A DNA stretch of 49,016 nucleotides, taken from NCBI GenBank assembly GCA_016191995.1, contig JACPVA010000174.1, positions 1 through 49,016 of the forward strand. Direction: 5' to 3'. Shown here piece after piece: positions 8,820 to 17,389 of the stretch (the first letter of the stretch is position 1; each line of letters starts with the position of its first letter). Source of the DNA: Burkholderiales bacterium. Lineage in GTDB: Bacteria > Pseudomonadota > Gammaproteobacteria > Burkholderiales > Burkholderiaceae_C. Position numbers and translations under genes: made by a program. Below the pieces are notes generated by a model, which saw nothing but the letters and a program-made list of their open reading frames with translations, was not told the DNA's origin and searched no databases.

Positions 8820-10133
8820 ATGGACAGGATCCTGATCAGCGGTGGGCGCATCGTCGATCCGGCGTCGGGGCGCGACGCGCCGGGCGAGGTCGCGGTCGCC
8901 GGCGGCCGCATCGTCGCCCTCGGCGCGGTGCCGGCGGACTTCCGCCCCGACCGACGCATCGACGCCACCGGCTGCATCGTCGCCCCAGGCCTCGTCGACC
9001 TGGCCGCGCGGCTGCGCGAGCCGGGCATGGAACACGAGGGCCTGCTGGAGAGCGAGCTCGCCGCCGCCGCCGCCGGCGGCGTCACCAGCCTGGTGTGCCC
9101 GCCCGATACCGACCCGCCGCTGGACGAGCCGGGGCTGGTCGAGATGCTCAAGTTCCGCGCCCGCAAGCTCAGCCGCTGCCGGCTGTTCCCGCTCGGTGCG
9201 CTGACGCGCGGCCTGGCGGGCGAGGTGCTGACCGAGGTCGCCGAGCTGACCGAGGCGGGCTGTGTCGGCTTCTCGCAGGCCGATGTGCCGATCACGAATA
9301 CGCAGGTGCTGATGCGCGCGCTGCAGTACGCGGCGACCTTCGGCAGCACGGTCTGGCTGCGGCCGCAGGACCGCTGGCTCGGCGGCGGGGTGGCCGCCAG
9401 CGGGCCGGTGGCGACGCGTCTCGGGCTGACCGGGGTGCCGGTGGCCGCGGAGACGATCGCGCTGCATACGATCTTCGAGCTCGTGCGCGCCACCGGCGCG
9501 CGCGTCCACCTGTGCCGGCTGTCCAGCGCCGCCGGGGTGGCGCTGCTGCGCGCGGCCAAGGCCGAGGGGCTGCCGGTGACGGCCGACGTCAGCATCAACT
9601 CGCTGCACCTGACCGATATCGACATCGGCTACTTCAACCCCGCGATGCGGCTCGTGCCGCCGCTGCGCGGCCAGCGCGACCGCGACGCGCTGGCCGCGGC
9701 GCTGGCCGACGGCACGATCGACGCGCTGGTCAGCGACCACATGCCGCTGGATGTCGACGAGAAGACGCTGCCCTTCGGCGAGGCCGCGCCCGGCGCGAGC
9801 GGGCTGGAGCTGCTGCTCGGGCTGGCGCTGGCCTGGGGCGAGCGCGGCCCCGGGCTGGCGCGCGCGCTCGAGGTCGTCACGCGCGGCCCGGTGCGCGTGC
9901 TCGGCAGCGCGATCGGCTCGCTGGCCGCCAGCGCCGGCGCGCTGGTCGAGGGCGGGGTCGCCGACCTGTGCATCTTCGACCCTGCCGTACGCTGGCCGGT
10001 GACGCCGGCGGCGCTGCGCAGCCAGGGCAAGTCGACCCCGTTCGCCTTCGAGCACAGCGGCATGGAGCTGCCCGGTCGGGTGCGTGCCACGCTGGTGGCC
10101 GGTACCGTGGCCTTCGAGGCCGCCGTCGCCTGA
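8820..10133 (+). CDS. Dihydroorotase-like protein, predicted non-catalytic (PyrC')
   Basis: The 437-residue amidohydrolase-fold protein aligns along its length with type I dihydroorotases (VAPGLVDL at about 56, the LREPG motif, TSLVCPPDTDP, SDHMPLD). The zinc-binding Asp-x-His-x-His signature is changed: residues 60-64 read DLAAR, so both histidines are missing (Ala62 and Arg64), and the usual DHAPH reads DHMPL. Loss of these ligands, together with the 7-nt distance to pyrB, fits the PyrC' subunit that assembles with PyrB in pseudomonads without dihydroorotase activity. A complete dihydroorotase is encoded separately at 13529-14578. The stop overlaps the next start by 1 nt. Confidence 0.9.
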   Translation: MDRILISGGRIVDPASGRDAPGEVAVAGGRIVALGAVPADFRPDRRIDATGCIVAPGLVDLAARLREPGMEHEGLLESELAAAAAGGVTSLVCPPDTDPPLDEPGLVEMLKFRARKLSRCRLFPLGALTRGLAGEVLTEVAELTEAGCVGFSQADVPITNTQVLMRALQYAATFGSTVWLRPQDRWLGGGVAASGPVATRLGLTGVPVAAETIALHTIFELVRATGARVHLCRLSSAAGVALLRAAKAEGLPVTADVSINSLHLTDIDIGYFNPAMRLVPPLRGQRDRDALAAALADGTIDALVSDHMPLDVDEKTLPFGEAAPGASGLELLLGLALAWGERGPGLARALEVVTRGPVRVLGSAIGSLAASAGALVEGGVADLCIFDPAVRWPVTPAALRSQGKSTPFAFEHSGMELPGRVRATLVAGTVAFEAAVA

Positions 10134-10900
10134 TGGGGCTGCGGCCGCGCGCCGCCTGGCGGCTGGCGCGTGCGGTGCTGCACGCGCTGCACGGGGTGGC
10201 GGTCGTGCTGCTGGGCTGGCCCTGGATCGGCGAGCCTGCGCGCCGCGCGCGCATCGCCTGGTGGGCGGGCAAGATGCTGCGCGTGCTCGGGCTGCGGATG
10301 CAGCTGCGGGGAGGCTTCCGCGCCGGTGCCAAGCTCGTCGTCGCCAACCATGTCTCGTGGCTGGACATCATGGCGGTGCACGCGCACTGCCCCGAAGCGC
10401 GCTTCGTCTCCAAGGCGGAGGTGCGGCACTGGCCGCTCGTCAGCCGTCTGGTGGCTGCTGCCGGCACGCTGTACCTCGAGCGCGAGAAGCGGCGCGACGC
10501 GCTGCGCGTCGTCCACCACATGGCCGAGGCGCTGGCCGCCGGCGACACCGTCGCGGTCTTCCCGGAAGGAACGACCGGCCGCGGCGGCGGCGTGCTGCCC
10601 TTCCATGCCAACCTGCTGCAGGCCGCGATCGCGACCGCCACGCCGGTGCAGCCGCTGGTGCTGCGCTATGCCGACGCGCAGCACGCCGTCAGCCCGGCGC
10701 CCGAGTTTATCGGCGACACGACGCTGCTGCAGAGCCTGTGGCGGCTGGCCTGCGCCGACGCACTGGTCGTGCACCTGGAGGTGCTGCCCGCCGAGTCCAG
10801 TGCGCATGCCGACCGGCGCGCGCTGGCGGCGCGTCTGCAGTCGCTGATCGGCGAGGCCTTGCGCGAGCAGCTCGCGTCCGCGGCGGCGCCGCGGCGCTAG
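10133..10900 (+). CDS. 1-acyl-sn-glycerol-3-phosphate acyltransferase family protein
   Basis: Members transfer acyl chains to lysophosphatidic acid at the inner membrane. The 255-residue protein has an N-terminal hydrophobic helix, the acyltransferase box NHVSWLD (His73, Asp78), the substrate motif FPEGTT and a following block around [11 protein letters not shown]. The start codon shares its A with the pyrC' stop, so translation is coupled. It could be the housekeeping PlsC or a paralogue such as an ornithine-lipid O-acyltransferase (OlsA); the motifs do not separate these. The gene carries no obvious link to pyrimidine metabolism beyond its position. Confidence 0.85.
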   Translation: MGLRPRAAWRLARAVLHALHGVAVVLLGWPWIGEPARRARIAWWAGKMLRVLGLRMQLRGGFRAGAKLVVANHVSWLDIMAVHAHCPEARFVSKAEVRHWPLVSRLVAAAGTLYLEREKRRDALRVVHHMAEALAAGDTVAVFPEGTTGRGGGVLPFHANLLQAAIATATPVQPLVLRYADAQHAVSPAPEFIGDTTLLQSLWRLACADALVVHLEVLPAESSAHADRRALAARLQSLIGEALREQLASAAAPRR

Positions 10901-10910
10901 AGTCGCCCCC

Positions 10911-12476
10911 ATGGACCGCCCGACCCTGCACGTGCGCCGCGTCGGCATCGACACCTGGCGCGAGAGCGTGGCCTACCTGCACCGCGACTGCCCGGTCGTG
11001 CGCGCGGCCGGCTTCCAGGCGCTGGCCAAGGTCACGGTGAATGCCGATGGGCAGTCGATCGCCGCCGTGCTCAACGTCGTCGACGACGATCGCATCGTCG
11101 CCCCCTGCGACCTCGGGCTGAGCGAGGATGCGTTCGCGCGGCTGCAGGTCGCCGAGGGCCACGCGGCGTCGATCGAGCATGCCGAGCCGGCGGCGTCGAT
11201 CGCCGCGCTGCACCGCAAGATCGCCGGCGAGCGCCTGACGCGCGACGATCTGGCGGCGATCGTGCGCGATATCGCGAGCGCGCGCTACTCGAAGATCGAG
11301 CTGGCGGCCTTCGTCGTCGCGACCAACCAGTTCGAGCTCGACCGCGACGAGGTGCTGCACCTGACGCAGGCGATGATCGACGTCGGCCACCGCATCGACT
11401 GGCAGCACGATATCGGCAGCGGCCCGGTGGTCGACAAGCACTGCATCGGCGGCATCCCGGGCAACCGCACCTCGATGCTGGTGGTGCCGATCGTCGCGGC
11501 GCACGGCATGTGGTGCCCCAAGACCTCGTCGCGCGCGATCACCAGCCCCGCGGGCACCGCCGACACGATGGAGGTGCTGGCCGAGGTCGCGCTGCCGGTC
11601 GAGCGGCTGACCGAGATCGTTCGCGCGACGCGCGGCTGCCTGGCCTGGGGCGGCACCGCGCGGCTGAGCCCGGCCGACGATATCCTGATCTCGGTCGAGC
11701 GCCCGCTGGCGATCGACTCGCCGGGGCAGATGGTGGCGTCGATCCTGTCGAAGAAGGTCGCCGCCGGGTCGACCCACCTGGTGCTCGACATCCCGGTCGG
11801 CCCCAGCGCCAAGGTGCGGACGATGCCCGAGGCGCAGCGGCTGAAGAAGCTGTTCGAGTTCGTCGCCGCGCGGCTCGGCCTGGTGCTCGACGCCGTGATC
11901 ACCGATGGCCGGCAGCCGATCGGCCACGGCATCGGCCCGGTGCTGGAGGCGCGCGATGTCATGCGCGTGCTGGAGAACCACCCCGACGCGCCGCACGACC
12001 TGCGCACCAAGGCGCTGATGCTGGCAGGCCGCGTGATCGAGTTCGACCCCGACGTGCGCGGCGGCGACGGCATCCGCATTGCGCGCGACATCCTCGAGTC
12101 CGGCCGCGCGCTGGCGCGCATGAACGCGATCATCGACGCCCAGGGCCGGCGCGTCGACGCGCCGGCGCCCGGGCCGCTGGTGCACGAGGTCTGCGCCGGT
12201 GCGGACGGCGTCGTGGTCGAGATCGACAACCTGCGCATGGCGCGCATCGCGCGGCTGGCCGGCGCGCCGCAGAGCCCGGGCGCCGGCGCCGACCTGCTGA
12301 GGAAGCTCGGCGACCCGGTCGTGCGCGGCGAGCCGCTGTACCGCATCCACGCGCAGTTCGACGCCGATTTCGGCTTCGCGCGCCGCATGGCCGAGGCCGA
12401 CAGCGGCTACCGCATCGGCGAGACCGCGCCGGCAGCGCGCGGCTGGGCGCAGGGCAACGGCGGAGGCAGCGCGTGA
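10911..12476 (+). CDS. Thymidine phosphorylase 2/AMP phosphorylase family protein
   Basis: The enzyme belongs to the long (about 500-residue) branch of nucleoside phosphorylases that includes archaeal AMP phosphorylase, not the 440-residue E. coli DeoA branch. The 521-residue protein has an N-terminal small-domain extension (1-90), the phosphorolysis core with [13 protein letters not shown] and the [20 protein letters not shown] block, and a C-terminal barrel-sandwich domain. Archaeal relatives split AMP with phosphate into adenine and ribose-1,5-bisphosphate. The GTGA overlap with a PRPP-synthase homologue suggests joint work on phosphorylated ribose, which is inference. Database names for close relatives are often putative thymidine phosphorylase, so the substrate is open. 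Confidence 0.82.
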   Translation: MDRPTLHVRRVGIDTWRESVAYLHRDCPVVRAAGFQALAKVTVNADGQSIAAVLNVVDDDRIVAPCDLGLSEDAFARLQVAEGHAASIEHAEPAASIAALHRKIAGERLTRDDLAAIVRDIASARYSKIELAAFVVATNQFELDRDEVLHLTQAMIDVGHRIDWQHDIGSGPVVDKHCIGGIPGNRTSMLVVPIVAAHGMWCPKTSSRAITSPAGTADTMEVLAEVALPVERLTEIVRATRGCLAWGGTARLSPADDILISVERPLAIDSPGQMVASILSKKVAAGSTHLVLDIPVGPSAKVRTMPEAQRLKKLFEFVAARLGLVLDAVITDGRQPIGHGIGPVLEARDVMRVLENHPDAPHDLRTKALMLAGRVIEFDPDVRGGDGIRIARDILESGRALARMNAIIDAQGRRVDAPAPGPLVHEVCAGADGVVVEIDNLRMARIARLAGAPQSPGAGADLLRKLGDPVVRGEPLYRIHAQFDADFGFARRMAEADSGYRIGETAPAARGWAQGNGGGSA

Positions 12477-13480
12477 GTCGGCCGACGGACCAGGCTGCGC
12501 CGCCTGTGGAGGCCGCGTCCGCACCGTTCGAGCTGCTGCTGCACTTCGACGACGAGGCCGCGCAGGCCGGCGCGCTGGCGCGCGAGCTCGGCCTGCCGGC
12601 GCGCTGCATCGGCTGCCACCGCTTCCCCGACGGCGAGCTCAGGCTGACGCTGCCGGCGCCGCTGCCGCCGCGCGTGGCGCTGCTGCGCGGGCTGCACGAC
12701 CCGAACGAGAAGATCGTCCAGCTGCTGATCGCCGCGCCCGCGGCGCGCGAGCTCGGCGTGCGCGAGCTGCTGCTGGTGGCGCCTTATCTGGCCTACATGC
12801 GGCAGGATATCGCCTTCGCCGCGGGCGAGGCGGTCAGCCAGCGCCACCTCGGCGCCGCGCTGGCGGCCTGGTTCGACGCCGTCGTCACGGTCGACCCGCA
12901 CCTGCACCGCGTGGCCACGCTGGACGAGGTGCTGCCGGGGCGACGCGGCGTCGCCGTCTCGGCCGCGGATGCGATCGGGCGCTTCGTCGCCGCGCGCGTG
13001 CCGGGCGCGCTGCTGCTCGGCCCCGACGAGGAATCGGCGCAGTGGGTGGCGCGCGCGGCGGCGGCGGCCGCGGCGGGGGAAGGCGAGGGCGCGCTGGACC
13101 ACGCCGTGTGCCGCAAGCAGCGCCACGGCGACCGCGCGGTCGAGGTCGCGCTGCCGGCGGTCGATCTGCGCGGGCGCGCGGTGGTGCTGATCGACGATGT
13201 CGCGAGCACCGGCCGCACGCTGGTCGAGGCCGCGCGCGCGGCACTCGCCGGCGGCGCGGCCAGCGTCGATGTCGCGGTCACGCACGCGCTGTTCGTCGGC
13301 ACGGCGCTGGCCGAATTGCGCGCGGCCGGGGTGCGCGAGGTCTGGAGCAGCGACACGGTGCCGCATGCGAGCAATGCGGTCGCGGTGGCGCCGCTGCTGG
13401 CGGGGGCGCTGCGCGAGCTGGCCATGCAGCGGACCGCGACCTTGGCATGCCCGCGCACCGAACACAGCAAGACGCCGTAG
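12473..13480 (+). CDS. Ribose-phosphate pyrophosphokinase (PRPP synthase) family protein
   Basis: The 335-residue protein has the PRPP-synthase architecture of two Rossmann-like halves. Visible are [11 protein letters not shown], the ATP-site segment YLAYMRQDI, the divalent-metal/ATP motif VTVDPHLHR (VDLHA in classical enzymes), the flexible-loop basics CRKQRHGDR and the PRPP-binding loop [13 protein letters not shown]. It differs enough from the housekeeping Prs (for example RQDIAF instead of RQDKK) to suggest a paralogue. It begins with GTG at 12473, overlapping the stop of the phosphorylase gene by 4 nt; the frame is open further upstream but only as a shadow of that gene. A function tied to the phosphorylase product is likely but unproven. 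Confidence 0.85.
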   Translation: MSRPTDQAAPPVEAASAPFELLLHFDDEAAQAGALARELGLPARCIGCHRFPDGELRLTLPAPLPPRVALLRGLHDPNEKIVQLLIAAPAARELGVRELLLVAPYLAYMRQDIAFAAGEAVSQRHLGAALAAWFDAVVTVDPHLHRVATLDEVLPGRRGVAVSAADAIGRFVAARVPGALLLGPDEESAQWVARAAAAAAAGEGEGALDHAVCRKQRHGDRAVEVALPAVDLRGRAVVLIDDVASTGRTLVEAARAALAGGAASVDVAVTHALFVGTALAELRAAGVREVWSSDTVPHASNAVAVAPLLAGALRELAMQRTATLACPRTEHSKTP

Positions 13481-13528
13481 CAGGATGCAGCAGGATTGCG
13501 CGGCCCGAATCACCCACAGCAACCCGGC

Positions 13529-14578
13529 ATGAGCAACGCCACCGAGTCCCTGACGATCACCCGCCCCGACGACTGGCACCTGCACCTGCGCGATGGCGAT
13601 GCGCTGCGTGCGGTGCTGCCGTATACGGCGGCGCAGTTCGCGCGCGCGATCGTGATGCCGAACCTGCAGCCGCCGGTGACGACGACGGCGCAGGCGCTGG
13701 CCTACCGCGAGCGCATCCTCGCCGCGCGCCCGGCCACCGGCGCCGGGGCGGGCTTCGAGCCGCTGATGACGCTGTACCTGACCGACGCCACGCCGCCCGA
13801 GGAGATCGCGCGTGCGCGCGACGCCGGCATCGTCGCCGTCAAGCTCTACCCGGCCGGCGCGACCACGCACAGCGACGCCGGCGTGACCGACCTGCGCCGC
13901 ACCTGCGCGACGCTCGAGGCGATGCAGCGCGCCGGCATGCTGCTGCTGGTGCACGGCGAGGTCACCGACCCGGCGGTCGACATCTTCGACCGCGAGGCGG
14001 TCTTCATCGATCGTGTGCTCGTGCCGCTGCGGCGCGACTTCCCGGCGCTGAAGATCGTGTTCGAGCACATCACGACGCACGAGGCGGCGCAGTACGTGCG
14101 CGATGCCGACGCGAACACCGCGGCGACGATTACCGCGCACCACCTTCTGTACAACCGCAACGCCCTCTTCGTCGGTGGCCTGCGCCCGCACTGGTACTGC
14201 CTGCCGGTGCTCAAGCGCGAGCTGCACCGGCGCGCGCTGGTCGACGCCGCGACCTCGGGCAGCCCGAAATTCTTCCTCGGCACCGACAGCGCGCCGCACG
14301 CCGCGGCGCTGAAGGAGCGCTCGGTCTGCGGCGCCGGCTGCTTCACCGCGCCGGCGGCGCTCGAGCTGTACGCCGAGGCCTTCGACGCCGCCGGCGCGCT
14401 GGACCGGCTCGAGGGCTTCGCCAGCCATCACGGCGCGGACTTCTACGGCCTGGCGCGCAATACGGGCCGCGTCACGCTGCAACGTGCACCGCGCACGCTG
14501 CCCGAGTCGCTGCCCTTCGGCGCCGCGACGATCAAGCCGCTGCGCGGCGGCGAAACCCTGGCCTGGAGACTCGAATGA
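13529..14578 (+). CDS. pyrC: Dihydroorotase (type II, catalytic)
   Basis: The enzyme closes N-carbamoyl-aspartate to dihydroorotate. The 349-residue protein matches the E. coli-type family in length and motifs: zinc-binding [10 protein letters not shown] at the N-terminus, [15 protein letters not shown] with the lysine that is carbamylated in this family, FEHITTHEA, the HHLLYNRN block and the catalytic-Asp motif FLGTDSAPH. All ligands missing from the upstream PyrC' are present here. The ATG at 13529 is preferred over an in-frame TTG at 13496 because the mature fold begins immediately. It lies 48 nt after the PRPP-synthase homologue and overlaps the next gene by ATGA. Confidence 0.95.
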   Translation: MSNATESLTITRPDDWHLHLRDGDALRAVLPYTAAQFARAIVMPNLQPPVTTTAQALAYRERILAARPATGAGAGFEPLMTLYLTDATPPEEIARARDAGIVAVKLYPAGATTHSDAGVTDLRRTCATLEAMQRAGMLLLVHGEVTDPAVDIFDREAVFIDRVLVPLRRDFPALKIVFEHITTHEAAQYVRDADANTAATITAHHLLYNRNALFVGGLRPHWYCLPVLKRELHRRALVDAATSGSPKFFLGTDSAPHAAALKERSVCGAGCFTAPAALELYAEAFDAAGALDRLEGFASHHGADFYGLARNTGRVTLQRAPRTLPESLPFGAATIKPLRGGETLAWRLE

Positions 14579-15468
14579 GCGAAACCACGAACCCGCCGGC
14601 GCGCCACGTCGCGCTGCTGATCGACGCCGACAACGTCTCGATCGACGTCGTCGAGCAGGCGGTCGCGCAACTGCTGGCCGAGCACGGTGCGCTGCACGTG
14701 CGGCGCGCCTACGGCACGGCCGAGCACGTGGCCAAGCACCAGGCGGCGTTCAAGCGGCTGGGCATCCGGCCGATGGTCAACCTGGCCGCCGGCAAGAACT
14801 CGACCGATATCGCGCTGGCGGTCGACGCGATCGACCTCATGATCGCCGAGCGGCCGGACGTGATCGCGATCGCGTCGTCGGACTCCGACTTCGCGCCGCT
14901 GGTGACGCGGCTGCGCGAGAAGGGCTGCCGCGTCGTCGGCCTCGGGCAGGCCGGCAAGACCGGCGACGAGACGCAGGCCGTGTACGACGCGTACAGCGTG
15001 CTGACGCATCGCAAGGGGGCGGCTGGCACGCCGGCGAAGAAGGCGAAGGCGGCGGCGCACAAGTCCGCGAAGCCGGCGCCGAAGTCGGCCGCCGAATCGG
15101 ACGCGAAACCGGCCGCGAAGGATGGCGCGAAGGATGCCGCGAAGGCCGCCGGGGGCGCGGCGGCGCCGGCCGCGAAGAAGGCCGCGCCCTCGCGCAGGGG
15201 CGCGGCCGCGAAATCCGCTGCCGACGTTCCGACGAGCCCGTCCCCGGCCGGCCGGGCCGACCCCGGCGATCGCCTCGCGCGCATCCTGGCCGCGCTGCCG
15301 GAGCTGGAACGCGGCGAGACGGTCGAGCTGCGCGTGGCCGCCGAGCGGCTGCGCGAGGCCGGTCTGATCGGGCGCAACGGATCGTCGACCAAGGCCTTCG
15401 GCGGCTTCCCGGACCGCTTCGAGCTGCTGCCGGCGAAGAACCCGAACAAGGTCAGGCTGCGCGGCTGA
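14575..15468 (+). CDS. NYN-domain protein with Lys/Ala-rich linker and C-terminal LOTUS/OST-HTH-like domain
   Basis: The 297-residue protein starts with a NYN (PIN-like nuclease fold) domain: LLIDADNVS near residue 15, [16 protein letters not shown] near 75 and [12 protein letters not shown] near 100 carry the conserved acidic residues. Residues from about 145 to 220 form a low-complexity Ala/Lys/Pro linker, likely disordered and nucleic-acid friendly. The last 65 residues ([17 protein letters not shown] through [10 protein letters not shown]) resemble an OST-HTH/LOTUS RNA-binding domain. The combination suggests an RNA-processing or RNA-binding protein; its target is unknown. Translation is coupled to pyrC by an ATGA overlap. 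Family relatives are also annotated LabA-like/DUF88. Confidence 0.8.
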   Translation: MSETTNPPARHVALLIDADNVSIDVVEQAVAQLLAEHGALHVRRAYGTAEHVAKHQAAFKRLGIRPMVNLAAGKNSTDIALAVDAIDLMIAERPDVIAIASSDSDFAPLVTRLREKGCRVVGLGQAGKTGDETQAVYDAYSVLTHRKGAAGTPAKKAKAAAHKSAKPAPKSAAESDAKPAAKDGAKDAAKAAGGAAAPAAKKAAPSRRGAAAKSAADVPTSPSPAGRADPGDRLARILAALPELERGETVELRVAAERLREAGLIGRNGSSTKAFGGFPDRFELLPAKNPNKVRLRG

Positions 15469-15554
15469 CCGGGGCCCTGGCCGCAGCTCGCCTGTCGAAG
15501 CACCGGGCAGCGCCCCGGATGCGCTTCGGCGTGCGGATGCGCCGACGGGGGGAA

Positions 15555-15582
15555 CTTGAATCCGCGCCGCACGCCCTAAGAT
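15555..15582 (+). promoter_or_regulatory. Putative sigma32 (heat-shock) promoter of htpX
   Basis: CTTGAA at 15555-15560 is followed after 13 bp by CCCTAAGAT at 15574-15582. This resembles the sigma32 pattern of a CTTGAA -35 and a CCCCATNT-type -10 with a short spacer. It lies about 80 bp upstream of htpX, a heat-shock protease gene, and rpoH is in the same window. Assigned by eye. Confidence 0.55.
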
Positions 15583-15663
15583 GCGGCCGCGATGCCGCAC
15601 AGGCGCGAGCTGCGCCGCGGCAGCGCGATCCCCGACCACGAAATCCGAGAGGCCAACTCTTCC

Positions 15664-16533
15664 ATGAAGCGCATCGTCCTGTTTCTCGCCACCAACCTGG
15701 CCGTGATCGTCGTGCTGGGCATCGTGGCCAGCCTGCTGGGCGTCAACCGGTTTCTCACTGCCGAGGGTCTGAACCTGGGCGCGCTGCTCGGATTCGCCGC
15801 CCTGATGGGCTTCGGCGGCGCGCTGATCTCGCTGCTGATCAGCAAGCCGATGGCCAAGTTCAGCACCGGCGCGCAGGTCATCAACGGCTCCGCCGACCCG
15901 ACGCACCGCTGGCTCGTCGGCACCGTCGAGCGCTTCGCGAACAAGGCCGGCATCGGCATGCCCGAGGTCGCGATCTACGACGGCGCACCGAACGCCTTCG
16001 CCACCGGCGCGTTCAAGAACAGCGCGCTGGTGGCGGTCTCGACCGGGCTGCTGCAGAGCATGACGCGCGAGGAGGTCGAGGCCGTGATCGGGCACGAGGT
16101 CGCGCATGTCGCCAACGGCGACATGGTCACGCTGACCTTGATCCAGGGGGTGATGAACACCTTCGTCGTCTTCGTCTCGCGCGTCATCGGCTACTTCGTC
16201 GACCGCGTGATCCTGAAGAACGAGCGCGGCGTCGGCATCGGCTACTACGCGACGACGATCGTGCTCGACATCGTGCTCGGGGTGCTTGCGGCGGTCATCG
16301 TCGCCTGGTTCTCGCGCCAGCGCGAGTACCGCGCCGACGCCGGCGCGGCGCAGCTGATGGGCGACCGTCGCCCGATGATCAATGCGCTGGCGCGCCTGGG
16401 CGGGCTGCAGCCGGGGCAGTTGCCGCAGACGGTCGAGGCGATGGGCATCAGCGGCAAGGGCGGCGTGATGGCGCTGCTCGCGACCCACCCGCCGATCGAG
16501 GACCGGATCCGGGCGCTGCAGCAGGCTGGCTGA
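15664..16533 (+). CDS. htpX: Membrane-bound zinc metalloprotease HtpX
   Basis: HtpX degrades misfolded inner-membrane proteins together with FtsH. The 289-residue protein has two N-terminal transmembrane helices (about 4-28 and 38-60), the zinc site HEVAH at 144-148, two further hydrophobic segments around 155-175 and 190-215, and the third ligand region [10 protein letters not shown]. The ATG at 15664 was chosen over an upstream in-frame ATG at 15592, because the added residues would be highly charged and precede a canonical [11 protein letters not shown] start. A sigma32-like promoter lies upstream and a GC hairpin follows the stop, so the gene is probably a single unit. Confidence 0.95.
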   Translation: MKRIVLFLATNLAVIVVLGIVASLLGVNRFLTAEGLNLGALLGFAALMGFGGALISLLISKPMAKFSTGAQVINGSADPTHRWLVGTVERFANKAGIGMPEVAIYDGAPNAFATGAFKNSALVAVSTGLLQSMTREEVEAVIGHEVAHVANGDMVTLTLIQGVMNTFVVFVSRVIGYFVDRVILKNERGVGIGYYATTIVLDIVLGVLAAVIVAWFSRQREYRADAGAAQLMGDRRPMINALARLGGLQPGQLPQTVEAMGISGKGGVMALLATHPPIEDRIRALQQAG

Positions 16534-16545
16534 CTCCCGGTGTCA

Positions 16546-16563
16546 CCGGGGCGCAGCCCCCGG
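16546..16563 (+). terminator. GC-rich hairpin downstream of htpX
   Basis: CCGGGGC (16546-16552), a 3-nt loop, then GCCCCCGG (16556-16563) with one bulged C forms a stable stem 12 nt after the htpX stop. No T-run follows, so intrinsic termination is possible but not certain. Confidence 0.4.
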
Positions 16564-16612
16564 GTTCGAGGGGGGTGCGCCGGCACCCGCAGCGCGTGCA
16601 TACTGCGCGTCC

Positions 16613-17389
16613 ATGGGGCGGCGCAAAGGATGGGTGCTGGCGCTGGCAGCGGGCCTTATCACGGCCCTCGTCGCCGGCGCGCTGGCCGCGCTGCGGGCGA
16701 CCCCGACGGGTGGGGCCCGTCTCGCCGCCGACATGCCCGTCCGCGAGGGTCCGCAGCCGGCCGTCGTCGCAGCGTCTCGCGCAGCCTTGGCGCTTGCCCC
16801 GGAAGCAGGACCACCGCGCCCGTCGGCGCCGCCCCCGGGCGCGACGGCGGCACAGTGGGCGGCTCTCGAGGCGCAGATGCGCAGCCAGCCCGGCGGCGCC
16901 GCCGAGCTCCGTCGCGTCGCCGACTACCTGCACTGGGGCGACGCCTGGCAACGATGGCTGGACGCGCGCGCGGCCGGGGCGTCGCCGGACGCGCTCGCCG
17001 CCGACGCCCGGATCCTGCAGGCAGGCCTTGCCGAACGGCTGGCACGGCGCGAGCTCGGCGCCGCCGAAGCGCGCCAGATCCACGCCGTGCTGGTCGCCTC
17101 CAGCGTGGAGGATCCGGGCGAGCGCGCGCGCGCGCTGCAGGCCTACGACGCCGAGCTGGCGCGGGTGCAGCCGGCCGACGACGCGCGGCGAGCGGCGTTC
17201 TCGAGGCGCCAGGCCGATCTGGTCGCCGCCTGGCCGGCCGCTGGCGGCGGTCGCGACCACCCAGGGCTCGCGGAAGCGCTGGAGGCGCAGCGGCGCGAAT
17301 TCTGGTCCGACTCACCGTCCGGCGCGGCGAAGTCGGCCGTCCCCGCTTCCTTGCATCCGCCGGGCTCTGTCGATGGAGGTCCACGATGA
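16613..17389 (+). CDS. Hypothetical membrane-anchored, helix-rich protein
   Basis: I do not recognise a family. The 258-residue protein starts MGRRKGW and has one hydrophobic helix (about residues 7-27) that could be an anchor or an uncleaved signal. A Pro/Ala-rich stretch follows to about 80, then a mostly helical, Ala/Arg/Glu-rich domain (about 82-235) and a short polar tail. It overlaps the following secreted-hydrolase gene by ATGA. An N-terminal anchor, a flexible linker and a helical periplasmic domain next to a secreted esterase recall lipase-specific foldases, but the diagnostic foldase motif (RxxFDYxLSAxGE) is not seen. A dedicated accessory role is therefore only an inference. Confidence 0.7.
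   Translation: MGRRKGWVLALAAGLITALVAGALAALRATPTGGARLAADMPVREGPQPAVVAASRAALALAPEAGPPRPSAPPPGATAAQWAALEAQMRSQPGGAAELRRVADYLHWGDAWQRWLDARAAGASPDALAADARILQAGLAERLARRELGAAEARQIHAVLVASSVEDPGERARALQAYDAELARVQPADDARRAAFSRRQADLVAAWPAAGGGRDHPGLAEALEAQRREFWSDSPSGAAKSAVPASLHPPGSVDGGPR

Noticed and set aside
13042..15468. Single 808-codon frame joining the end of the PRPP-synthase homologue region to the NYN protein
   Set aside because: Only the part from 14575 matches a protein family; the earlier part lies out of frame inside the PRPP-synthase homologue and pyrC.
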